Origin: Methanobacteriota archaeon | Lineage (GTDB): Archaea > Thermoplasmatota > Thermoplasmata > RBG-16-68-12 | Assembly (NCBI GenBank): GCA_005879015.1 | Contig: VBMC01000018.1 | Coordinates: 1 to 19,381 of the forward strand | Length of the DNA: 19,381 nt | Direction: 5' to 3' | In this document: piece by piece, positions 13,690 to 19,381 of the stretch | Position numbering within the stretch: position 1 is the first letter of the stretch | How the letters are laid out: every line of letters starts with the position of its first letter | Notes under the pieces: model-generated | Told to the model about the DNA's origin: nothing | Databases searched by the model: none | Seen by the model: only the letters and a program-made list of their open reading frames with translations | Program-made: the position numbers and the translations under genes

Positions 13690-14931
13690 ATGGCCGCGTC
13701 AGCGCCGACACCTCAGGACAAACTGACGGTGCGACATGAGTACATGGATGTCGAAAATCTTCTCGGGATGTGGCGCACCGGCAAGTTGCTTATCAATGAA
13801 GAGTACCAGAGGTCGGAAGTGTGGAAAGAACAGAAACAACGCCTCTTGATTGACTCGCTCATCAAGGGCTACAGCATTTCCTCGTTCATCCTGCGAGACC
13901 GCAACGACGGCAAGAGCGAGGTGCTCGACGGTCAGCAAAGACTGAAGTCGCTCGACCATTTCACGACGGACAATTTCTCGCTCGCCTCGGAGGACCAAGA
14001 CCTCGCGTATCTTGACGGCCTCTCCTTTAGCTCGCTCCCAGACAAAATCAAATATTCGAAGATCCTCGCCCGCCACGTCCATCTCGTGCGCATCACCTCA
14101 GACGACGAGGGTGTTGTGACGGAAATCTTTCTGCGCCTCCAGGAAGGCATGCCACTAAACGTTGCCGAGAAACTCCATGCGATGCGGGGCAGGATGAGGG
14201 ACGCCGTCCTGGAGCTCGCGCAAGAACCGTTCTTGAAGCGGACTGGGGTGACACAGTTCAGGTTCAACCACCGTTACGTAATGGCCCAAGCCCTAGCCGC
14301 GGAAATGAAGGGTCTACAGAACCAGAACTTTACCCAGCTAGGGGCACGGCTTCTCCGTTCGTTATACGCCCAGCATGAAAAAGTGGATGTACCATCTGGC
14401 GACATAGATCGCGTACGCGCAGCCCTACGGTTCCTCGAACGGTCACTCCAAAAGAATGCGCACATCATCGAGACAAACCCCGATCTCTTGACCATCACCT
14501 CGGTTGCGTCCTACCTACTCCAGCACTATGCTGTTCGCGAGCGTAGCTCGCAGTTCGACGACTTCATCCTCGATTTTCTCTCAAAATTGCGCACCGTCTT
14601 TAGTGAACCATACGTGTCCTATGCCATGGCTCGAAGCGGTGCGACGGTGTCGAGAGACCCTCTCCGACATCGCTTCGAGAGTATGCTCTCCGCCTGCTTG
14701 GAATCCATGCCGGGCATGCCGAGTCTGGACCCTCAGCGCCAGTTTGACAGGGGAATGAAACTTGCCTTGTACAGGCGAGCGAATGGCAAGTGCGAGGTTT
14801 GCGGAACACAAATCCGGGTCGATCAAGCAGAAGCCGACCATGTATTCGCTTGGAGTCGCGGCGGTCCGACGACCCTTGAGAATGCCAAGCTACTCTGCGT
14901 CTCCTGCAATCGTTCAAAGGGCGCGAACTGA
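13690..14931 (+). CDS. DUF262-HNH nuclease, GmrSD-like restriction factor
   Basis: A 413-aa protein with an N-terminal DUF262 (ParB-like fold) domain: NEEYQRSEVW (36-45) and EVLDGQQRL (77-85), the nucleotide-binding motifs of GmrS. A long helical middle follows, then a C-terminal HNH nuclease: C368-x2-C371, ADH (His 384), WSRGGPTTLEN, and C403-x2-C406-N. GmrSD cuts DNA carrying glucosylated hydroxymethylcytosine using NTP, and related DUF262 proteins defend against phages. Here HNH replaces the usual DUF1524, so target and cofactor may differ. ATG 13690 is preferred because of the TATA-like box at 13656-13664; ATG 13639 would add 17 residues without homology. It is divergent from the RAM protein gene across a gap holding the inverted-repeat array. 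It seems to be a single-gene unit. Confidence 0.88.
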   Translation: MAASAPTPQDKLTVRHEYMDVENLLGMWRTGKLLINEEYQRSEVWKEQKQRLLIDSLIKGYSISSFILRDRNDGKSEVLDGQQRLKSLDHFTTDNFSLASEDQDLAYLDGLSFSSLPDKIKYSKILARHVHLVRITSDDEGVVTEIFLRLQEGMPLNVAEKLHAMRGRMRDAVLELAQEPFLKRTGVTQFRFNHRYVMAQALAAEMKGLQNQNFTQLGARLLRSLYAQHEKVDVPSGDIDRVRAALRFLERSLQKNAHIIETNPDLLTITSVASYLLQHYAVRERSSQFDDFILDFLSKLRTVFSEPYVSYAMARSGATVSRDPLRHRFESMLSACLESMPGMPSLDPQRQFDRGMKLALYRRANGKCEVCGTQIRVDQAEADHVFAWSRGGPTTLENAKLLCVSCNRSKGAN

Positions 14932-15063
14932 GGCCGAAGACACCTGACCCGTTGAATGTCCAGATTGTCGCCTCGCTCTCCCGGTGAATCTTCCATCACA
15001 GCCGGAGTCACCTAATACCGCGGTCGAGTTCCGGTCGCGAAGAGCATTGGAGGTCTGGGCACT

Positions 15064-15777
15064 TTGGACGGTCCCCCGAAAGCCTTCAAAGGCCGGGTCG
15101 TGTCCTCGCGACAACTCACACCGACGACGCGCGCGATCGAAGTCGAGAAACCGAAGGCCTTCACATTCCGTCCCACCCAGTTTACGTTCCTCCAGCTGAA
15201 GACTGAAGAAGGGATGGACGCGCGCCCGATGTCGCTCGCAACGAGTCCCACTCGCCCACATCTCGAGTATGCGGTCCGCGTGTCCAACTCGGCTTACAAG
15301 CAGGCGTTCGCTGCGTTGCAGCCCGGCGACGAGGTCGCCGTCTTCGGCCCGATAGGGGACTTCGTGCTGCACGAAACGCGCCCCGCGGTCCTCGTGGCGG
15401 GTGGCGTCGGCATCACGCCCCTCAAAGGCATGGCCGAGTATGCCTCCGACAAAACGCTGCCCATCCCGATCCGTCTCGTGTACAGCAACCGAAACGAGGA
15501 CGAGATCGTGTATCGACCCGAACTCGATTCTCTGGAGAAGCAGAATCCCAACTTCCGCGTCCTCCACACTCTCACGCGCACCACCGACGGCGGATGGCGG
15601 GGCAGGACCGGGCGGATTGATGGGGAACTTCTCCATGAAGTCGCGCGGGGTCTGGTCGACCCGATTTACTATGTCAGCGGTACTCCCAGCATGGTCGTGG
15701 GAACGCTGCGGTTACTTCGGGCGCTGAACGTCCCGGATGAGGATCTCGAGGTCGAAGCGTTCCGTGGTTACGAGTAG
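15064..15777 (+). CDS. FAD/NAD(P)-binding oxidoreductase (ferredoxin-NADP reductase fold)
   Basis: A 237-aa flavoprotein. The beta-barrel FAD domain (about 5-100) carries RPMSLAT (54-60), matching the R-x-Y/M-S FAD-binding motif, and GDEVAVFGPIGDF. The NAD(P) domain (about 105-237) carries VLVAGGVGITPLKGM (109-123) and YVSGTPSMV near 200. This is the core of ferredoxin-NADP reductase and of ring-hydroxylating-oxygenase reductases; it moves electrons between NAD(P)H and a one-electron carrier. No [2Fe-2S] domain is present, so a separate ferredoxin or other acceptor is needed. The start is probably TTG 15064; the frame opens at 15016 but has no ATG or GTG there, so the 5' end is unsure. It is moderately GC-rich and looks like a housekeeping gene between defence genes; it converges with the DUF4238 gene. 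Confidence 0.87.
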   Translation: MDGPPKAFKGRVVSSRQLTPTTRAIEVEKPKAFTFRPTQFTFLQLKTEEGMDARPMSLATSPTRPHLEYAVRVSNSAYKQAFAALQPGDEVAVFGPIGDFVLHETRPAVLVAGGVGITPLKGMAEYASDKTLPIPIRLVYSNRNEDEIVYRPELDSLEKQNPNFRVLHTLTRTTDGGWRGRTGRIDGELLHEVARGLVDPIYYVSGTPSMVVGTLRLLRALNVPDEDLEVEAFRGYE

Positions 15778-15829
15778 CCCGATCCCAAATCCAGGTCGCG
15801 CGGTCAAGGCATCTGCCTTTCAGGGACAG

Positions 15830-16714
15830 CTAGGTGACGTCGTGCCGCTTTCTCGTGACATCGCCTAGGTCTGGGCTCTCAGAAATCATCTTCTTGGCGA
15901 GCGCGAAATCGTTGGTCGGCGAGAACAGATGTCTCGTCGAATAGTTCACCTGAAGATGGTTCTGGAAGATCACCTCCTCCTCATCCGTCACGTCGACCTT
16001 GTCCGGAAGCATGCGATAGAAGAGTGGATCGCACAGGCAAAGCACGAGGCTAGGGCTGAGGGGGAAGTAAATGTTGATGCCAGTCTTGACCAACCCCAGG
16101 CTGCCGTAAGGCTTGTGGACAACCGGATTGAAACGGTTGACCGGATGATCAGAAGTCCAGAACGGCATGTTGGTCCTGTTCTGCATGAGTACCCATTTCA
16201 TCTGCGCCATTATTGCAACGATTTTGGGCACGTCTTCTACGAGGACTTTCACATGCAAATCCTTGATTGCCGCGTCGGTCCCCGCTTCCTCAATTTGCTC
16301 CCGGAGATGGTCCGAGAGACGCTCCCTTAACAGGCGTTTGTGAATCTGTTGGACCATGTCCTTCAGGCTCTCTCTCATCTCGCGAGTCCTAATTTCCTGT
16401 GAGGACATGAAGAACAAAAGCGATGTCCTCTCCTTCTTCTTCAACGCGCGGTAGTTCTTGACCTTCATCATCTTCTGGTAGGCTGCATTGAACTCCGACT
16501 CGTGCCTCCCGAGGGACTTTTCCACGAGTTGATTGGTGTACTTGTCTGTGTCGTAGAAGTAGCTCTCAGCCGCCACATTCTCAATATTGACCCGGAAAAT
16601 TTTCTGCGATGTTTTGTCGAAGCAATTAACGAGAAACGCATCTCTTTGCTTGTTCGAGAAGTTCTGGAGATAGAACCTTGGCACATAGTGTTGGATCCGA
16701 ATCGAGTTAGTCAT
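15830..16714 (-). CDS. DUF4238 protein
   Basis: A 294-aa protein of the DUF4238 type. It has the hallmark start IQHYVPRFYLQNFSN (about 7-21), then YFYD after the first strands, a long charged helical stretch (about 60-170), MPFWTSDHPVNRFN in the second half and LSPSLVLCL near 220. The family is widespread and its reaction is unknown; members often lie in defence or mobile regions. Start: ATG 16714 places HYVPRFYL near the N-terminus as in the family; ATG 16738 or TTG 16741 would add 8-9 residues. A TATA-like GAAATATC at 16751-16758 gives a short leader to 16714. It is divergent from the HEPN gene (195 bp apart), which suggests shared control. The gene has fewer GC-ending codons than the O-methyltransferase nearby. 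Confidence 0.85.
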   Translation of the reverse strand: MTNSIRIQHYVPRFYLQNFSNKQRDAFLVNCFDKTSQKIFRVNIENVAAESYFYDTDKYTNQLVEKSLGRHESEFNAAYQKMMKVKNYRALKKKERTSLLFFMSSQEIRTREMRESLKDMVQQIHKRLLRERLSDHLREQIEEAGTDAAIKDLHVKVLVEDVPKIVAIMAQMKWVLMQNRTNMPFWTSDHPVNRFNPVVHKPYGSLGLVKTGINIYFPLSPSLVLCLCDPLFYRMLPDKVDVTDEEEVIFQNHLQVNYSTRHLFSPTNDFALAKKMISESPDLGDVTRKRHDVT

Positions 16715-16750
16715 GATCTCGGTCCGCCAGAGGAACATCAATCAAGAACC

Positions 16751-16758
16751 GATATTTC
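16751..16758 (-). promoter_or_regulatory. TATA-like box for the DUF4238 gene
   Basis: On the minus strand GAAATATC lies about 41 nt before ATG 16714, with a predicted start of transcription near 16729. It lies in the divergent gap shared with the HEPN gene. Confidence 0.4.
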
Positions 16759-16908
16759 TGTTTCGTTGCGACAGTGGAACCAGGAAATGTCTTGAGAACG
16801 CGGATCAATCTGGTGCGAGGTGGTGCCGTTCTTCCGTTGCTCGACGACAAAGCTGATACCCAGGGCCTGCATGGTTGAGGCAGCGGATCCTGCCACGGGT
16901 GGAATTCC

Positions 16909-17844
16909 ATGCCGAACGAGGCGATACCAAAACTCATGGCCCTTCGATCCCGGGCGGAGGCGACGGCCAGGGCCGTTCCCCCTGCCAGGACTGAAACGTC
17001 TCCAAGTGCGGAATTGACCGCAGGCGTCGCTGGCAAGATTGCATCGCATTTCGTGAGGAGCTATGGGCTCGACGTCTTGGTTCCTTCACGTTCGGCAGGC
17101 GCAGCCGCGCGAAACGCCTTCCGGGCGGGTAGAAAGACTGCCTCGCGAAATGCCAAGCTTGCTTGGGCGGAGTCCCAGCAAGAGTCCGTGGCTCAGTTGG
17201 TCCTGGAGGCGGAGGCCCTGCTGAAGGCGCTCTCCATCCCCTCGCCGTCCCTTACGTCAAGCGGCAACAGCGACCGGCTCGTTAAGAAGCTAGGAAAGGT
17301 CCGTCGGTTCAGCACGCCTCAATCGAAAGCGAAAGCCTTGGTTACCGTTTTGGATGAGGTCGTATCCCTGAGTCCCCTTCCAAACGACGAAGTTCCAGCA
17401 TTCCTTGCGCAGCGGCTGCCGAAGAGCAGCGATGAGGCGATCCAGTTAATTACGAACCTCGAGAGGGCATTAAGGTCGTGCGTCCGTGATAGACTGGGTC
17501 GGACCTCCGATGATTGGTGGTCGAGCCGAGTCCCTGCGAACGTGCGAAGCCGGGCGGAGAAGAACCGGCAAAGGTCTGACGCCGTATATCCGAACGTCTC
17601 AGCTCCTGATGACCCCCTTTCGTACGTGAACTTCGCGGACTATGATGACATCATACTGTACAGCCGCAACTGGGATGAGTCCTTCTCATCGGTGTTCCAG
17701 GATCAGCCATGGATTACGACGAAGCTCCGGGAACTCGAGCCGATCAGGAATGCCCTGATGCATTCCAGAGACCCGACTGAGCATGGGCTAGCGAAGCTCC
17801 GGGTGGTGTCAAGGGATATCATTGAACGACTTAAGCGGGCCTAG
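16909..17844 (+). CDS. HEPN-domain protein (Swt1-like), probable RNase
   Basis: A 311-aa protein. The C-terminal part (about 185-311) is helical and ends in a HEPN domain with EPIRNALMHSR, where Arg 280 and His 285 form the R-x4-H motif with the polar Asn after Arg typical of active HEPN ribonucleases. The layout LRSCVRDRLG ... DDWW ... YVNFADYDDII ... W ... RNALMH resembles the Swt1/RiboL-PSP-type HEPN group. HEPN proteins cut tRNA or other RNA and serve as toxins or abortive-infection effectors. The N-terminal part (about 1-180) is helical, basic and not recognised; it may be the sensor. The start at ATG 16909 has GGTGG six nt upstream; later ATGs are possible. It is divergent from the DUF4238 gene, with no antitoxin-like gene next to it. 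The HEPN fold is fairly sure; the target is unknown. Confidence 0.78.
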   Translation: MPNEAIPKLMALRSRAEATARAVPPARTETSPSAELTAGVAGKIASHFVRSYGLDVLVPSRSAGAAARNAFRAGRKTASRNAKLAWAESQQESVAQLVLEAEALLKALSIPSPSLTSSGNSDRLVKKLGKVRRFSTPQSKAKALVTVLDEVVSLSPLPNDEVPAFLAQRLPKSSDEAIQLITNLERALRSCVRDRLGRTSDDWWSSRVPANVRSRAEKNRQRSDAVYPNVSAPDDPLSYVNFADYDDIILYSRNWDESFSSVFQDQPWITTKLRELEPIRNALMHSRDPTEHGLAKLRVVSRDIIERLKRA

Positions 17845-18005
17845 TTAGATACCCGCCATTCCATTGTTGGCGTGGGGACGTCGGGATCGACTTTCCGATT
17901 CGTTACGGTGACCACGCAAAGGGCCTGAGGTAAGAGCGAACTGATCCGAAATCTGAAAGCTTTGGACCTCACGGGGTTCGCCACACCCCAACGAGGCTCT
18001 GTCGT

Positions 18006-19034
18006 TCAGATCGGATGTGCTTCGATCAGATCGAATGGGCTGGACGTGCGGCGGACCTTCCCGAAAGAGAATCCCGAGGCGGCGAGCAGGCTGCGCCATT
18101 CCTCTTCGGAGCGTTCGTGGCCTCCCGTCATGATGAGCATCGTGATGTCCATCTGCTTCGCGGGCGAAGGCGTGTCGCCTTCCGGGAGGACGCTGTCGCG
18201 GATGAGCAGGATCCCGTCCTTCGGGATGGCCTTGCGGCAGTTCGCGACCAGGACCGCCGCTTTCTCGTCCGCCCAGTCGTGCAGGACGCGGGACATCACG
18301 TACGCGTCGCCGCCGCGCGGGATGGACTGGAATGCGTCCCCGGTCACGAGCTCGCAGCGGTCCGCCACCCCGCTCGCCTTCAGGTACGCGCGGGCGTCGC
18401 CGGCCACCGCGGGCAGGTCGAACAGGATCCCTTTCACAGTCGGATTCGCGCGGAGGATCAACACGATCTGGTCGCCTCGCCCGCCGCCGACGTCCACGAC
18501 GACCCGCCGACCGGAGAAGTCGTAGCGGTCCAGGGGATTCTCCGACTGGCGGAGGCCCGAGGCCATGGCGGCGTTGAATCGCGCGCTCGCCTCCGGATGC
18601 TTGGCCAGGTACTCGAAATGGCCCATGCCGTACAGGTGATCGAAGGAGGTCTCGCCGCTCCGTACCGTGTGAAGGAGCTCGCCGGTGGGAAGGTACTGGT
18701 CCTCCCCGAGGAAAATCACCATGGGCCGCATCGAATTCGGGGCGTCGGTCAGGAGCGGCTCGCTCTTCGGCGTCAGGCCGAATCGGTTCGACTTGTCTTG
18801 CGTGAAGAAGCCGAGGCCGGCGAGGTAACGAAGGAGGCGGAAGAGGGACCGCGGATGGGCCTTCGCCCGCTGGGCGAGCTCTTCGCTCGTCTTCGGTCCG
18901 TCGCGGAGCAGGTCGGCGATGCCCAGCTTCGCGACCACGTAGAGGGCTTGGGTCGTCCGGAAGGCGTTGGCCGCCTGCCAGAGAACGTCTCGGTCGGATC
19001 CGCCAGGAACGGATTGCAATGAGGCCCCCTCCAT
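18006..19034 (-). CDS. SAM-dependent O-methyltransferase (COMT-like)
   Basis: A 342-aa protein with a winged-helix dimerisation domain (about 15-95: ANAFRTTQALYVVAKLGIADLL ... RSLFRLLRYLAGLGFF) and a class I methyltransferase domain. The SAM-binding motif is VVDVGGGRG (179-187) and FDLPAV follows. YVMSRVLHDWADEKA carries the His that acts as general base in COMT-type enzymes. These methylate hydroxyls of small aromatic or polyketide-type molecules, or of hydroxyneurosporene; the substrate cannot be read from the sequence. ATG 19034 is preferred: a TATA-like CATATAC at 19071-19080 predicts transcription from about 19049, which lies downstream of the upstream GTG 19061. It is very GC-rich with a long antisense open frame, like the ABC-F gene, so it looks native to the host. 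It lies 79 bp downstream of the thioesterase gene. Confidence 0.9.
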   Translation of the reverse strand: MEGASLQSVPGGSDRDVLWQAANAFRTTQALYVVAKLGIADLLRDGPKTSEELAQRAKAHPRSLFRLLRYLAGLGFFTQDKSNRFGLTPKSEPLLTDAPNSMRPMVIFLGEDQYLPTGELLHTVRSGETSFDHLYGMGHFEYLAKHPEASARFNAAMASGLRQSENPLDRYDFSGRRVVVDVGGGRGDQIVLILRANPTVKGILFDLPAVAGDARAYLKASGVADRCELVTGDAFQSIPRGGDAYVMSRVLHDWADEKAAVLVANCRKAIPKDGILLIRDSVLPEGDTPSPAKQMDITMLIMTGGHERSEEEWRSLLAASGFSFGKVRRTSSPFDLIEAHPI

Positions 19035-19070
19035 TCGGACGCCGATTCTGGCTCCGGGCACGGGAGAGAC

Positions 19071-19080
19071 GTATATGAGC
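19071..19080 (-). promoter_or_regulatory. TATA-like box for the O-methyltransferase gene
   Basis: On the minus strand GCTCATATAC lies about 41 nt before ATG 19034, between the thioesterase stop and this gene, so the O-methyltransferase likely has its own promoter. Confidence 0.5.
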
Positions 19081-19113
19081 GTTCTTGGGTCTCGTCTCCG
19101 ACCTGACGAATCT

Positions 19114-19381
19114 CTAGATTCCCAGGTCGTACTCGACGATCATCTGCCGTCCACGTGCGAGGATCTCTTTGGGAAATGGAGACGACTTGCGCGTTTTCGT
19201 ATCCATATGAACCGCGGTCAGGACCGTGACGGCGGAAATCTCATCGGTCTCCTCATTCCTCATCTCATGAAAGAACCGGATGACCTTCTCTCGCATCTCG
19301 AGAATCCCGGATCGGATGGCGAGGATGTCCCCGGCGCGCAGCTCTCGTTTGTACGAAATATTCTGCTGCACGCCCGCCATT
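19114..19381 (-). CDS. Hotdog-fold acyl-CoA thioesterase (4HBT-like), C-terminal part
   Basis: The last 88 or so residues of a hotdog thioesterase, cut by the right edge of the window. ISYKRELRAGDILAIRSGILEM and VIRFFHEMRNEETDEISAVTVLTAVHMDTKTRKSSPFPKEI match the central and C-terminal strands of 4-hydroxybenzoyl-CoA thioesterase relatives. Here R/K-ELRAGD precedes the long strand, and the xHxDxxTRKxxPxP segment is usual in the YbgC/FcbC-like group. The whole family is about 130-150 residues, so 40-60 N-terminal residues, including the catalytic Asp, lie outside. The Met at 19380 is therefore probably internal. It would hydrolyse a short- or aromatic acyl-CoA. It runs in the same direction as the O-methyltransferase. 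Confidence 0.82.
   Translation of the reverse strand, partial: MAGVQQNISYKRELRAGDILAIRSGILEMREKVIRFFHEMRNEETDEISAVTVLTAVHMDTKTRKSSPFPKEILARGRQMIVEYDLGI

Noticed and set aside
18015..19022. A 335-codon plus-strand frame across the O-methyltransferase gene
   Set aside because: Same effect of GC-rich codons; the minus strand has clear SAM-binding and COMT motifs.
1..19381. CRISPR array, tRNA, rRNA, IS element or transposase
   Set aside because: No regularly spaced repeats with unique spacers, no cloverleaf or rRNA-like stretch, and no transposase or integrase motif was seen by eye on either strand.

Overview
The window looks like an accessory, defence-rich stretch of a fairly GC-rich archaeal chromosome. 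Several genes start at or within about 15 nt of the transcription start predicted from an archaeal TATA-like box. The start codons at 4768, 8921 and 13690 each lie 24-30 nt from such a box, which suggests leaderless mRNAs. A free-standing tandem RAM (Lrp/AsnC ligand-binding) protein, common in archaea, fits this. A high-GC Thermoplasmatota-type archaeon is my best guess; it is an inference, since no rRNA or marker gene is present.

Left part (1-7000). Two diverged copies of the 5' end of a membrane-anchored UvrD/HelD-like helicase gene lie in the same orientation, about 5 kb apart. The left copy keeps the downstream part, which runs off the window, but has lost its ATG and a 92-bp segment carrying Walker A. 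The right copy has an intact start and Walker A but stops right after the shared segment. Between them are a small unknown ORF, a GC-rich ABC-F ATPase, a DUF6602/NucC-like PD-(D/E)XK nuclease, and a coupled two-gene operon: a two-TM protein with a PLD-like domain, then an RNase D-type 3'-5' exonuclease.

Middle part (7000-12600). A ParB-like protein and a small protein ending in a C2H2-like zinc finger form a minus-strand pair. Divergent from ParB is an Eco57I/TaqI-type adenine-N6 DNA methyltransferase. It converges on a clear DpnI homologue, a methyl-directed nuclease whose catalytic Glu is Gln. Divergent from that is an EVE-PD-(D/E)XK fusion, a likely modified-base-dependent nuclease.

Right part (12800-19381). 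A tandem RAM protein faces a DUF262-HNH (GmrSD-like) nuclease across a 385-bp gap. The gap contains an evenly spaced array of three inverted repeats. Next come an FNR-type flavoprotein reductase, a DUF4238 protein, and divergent from it a HEPN protein with the RNxxxH motif. A GC-rich O-methyltransferase of the COMT type and the 3' end of a hotdog thioesterase close the window.

The nucleases and modification-sensing proteins clustered here look like a defence island built between ordinary host genes (ABC-F, reductase, O-methyltransferase, thioesterase). The least familiar pieces are the 2TM-PLD/RNase D operon, the complementary helicase halves, the ParB/zinc-finger pair and the divergent DUF4238/HEPN pair. 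All functional links between neighbours are inferred from position.
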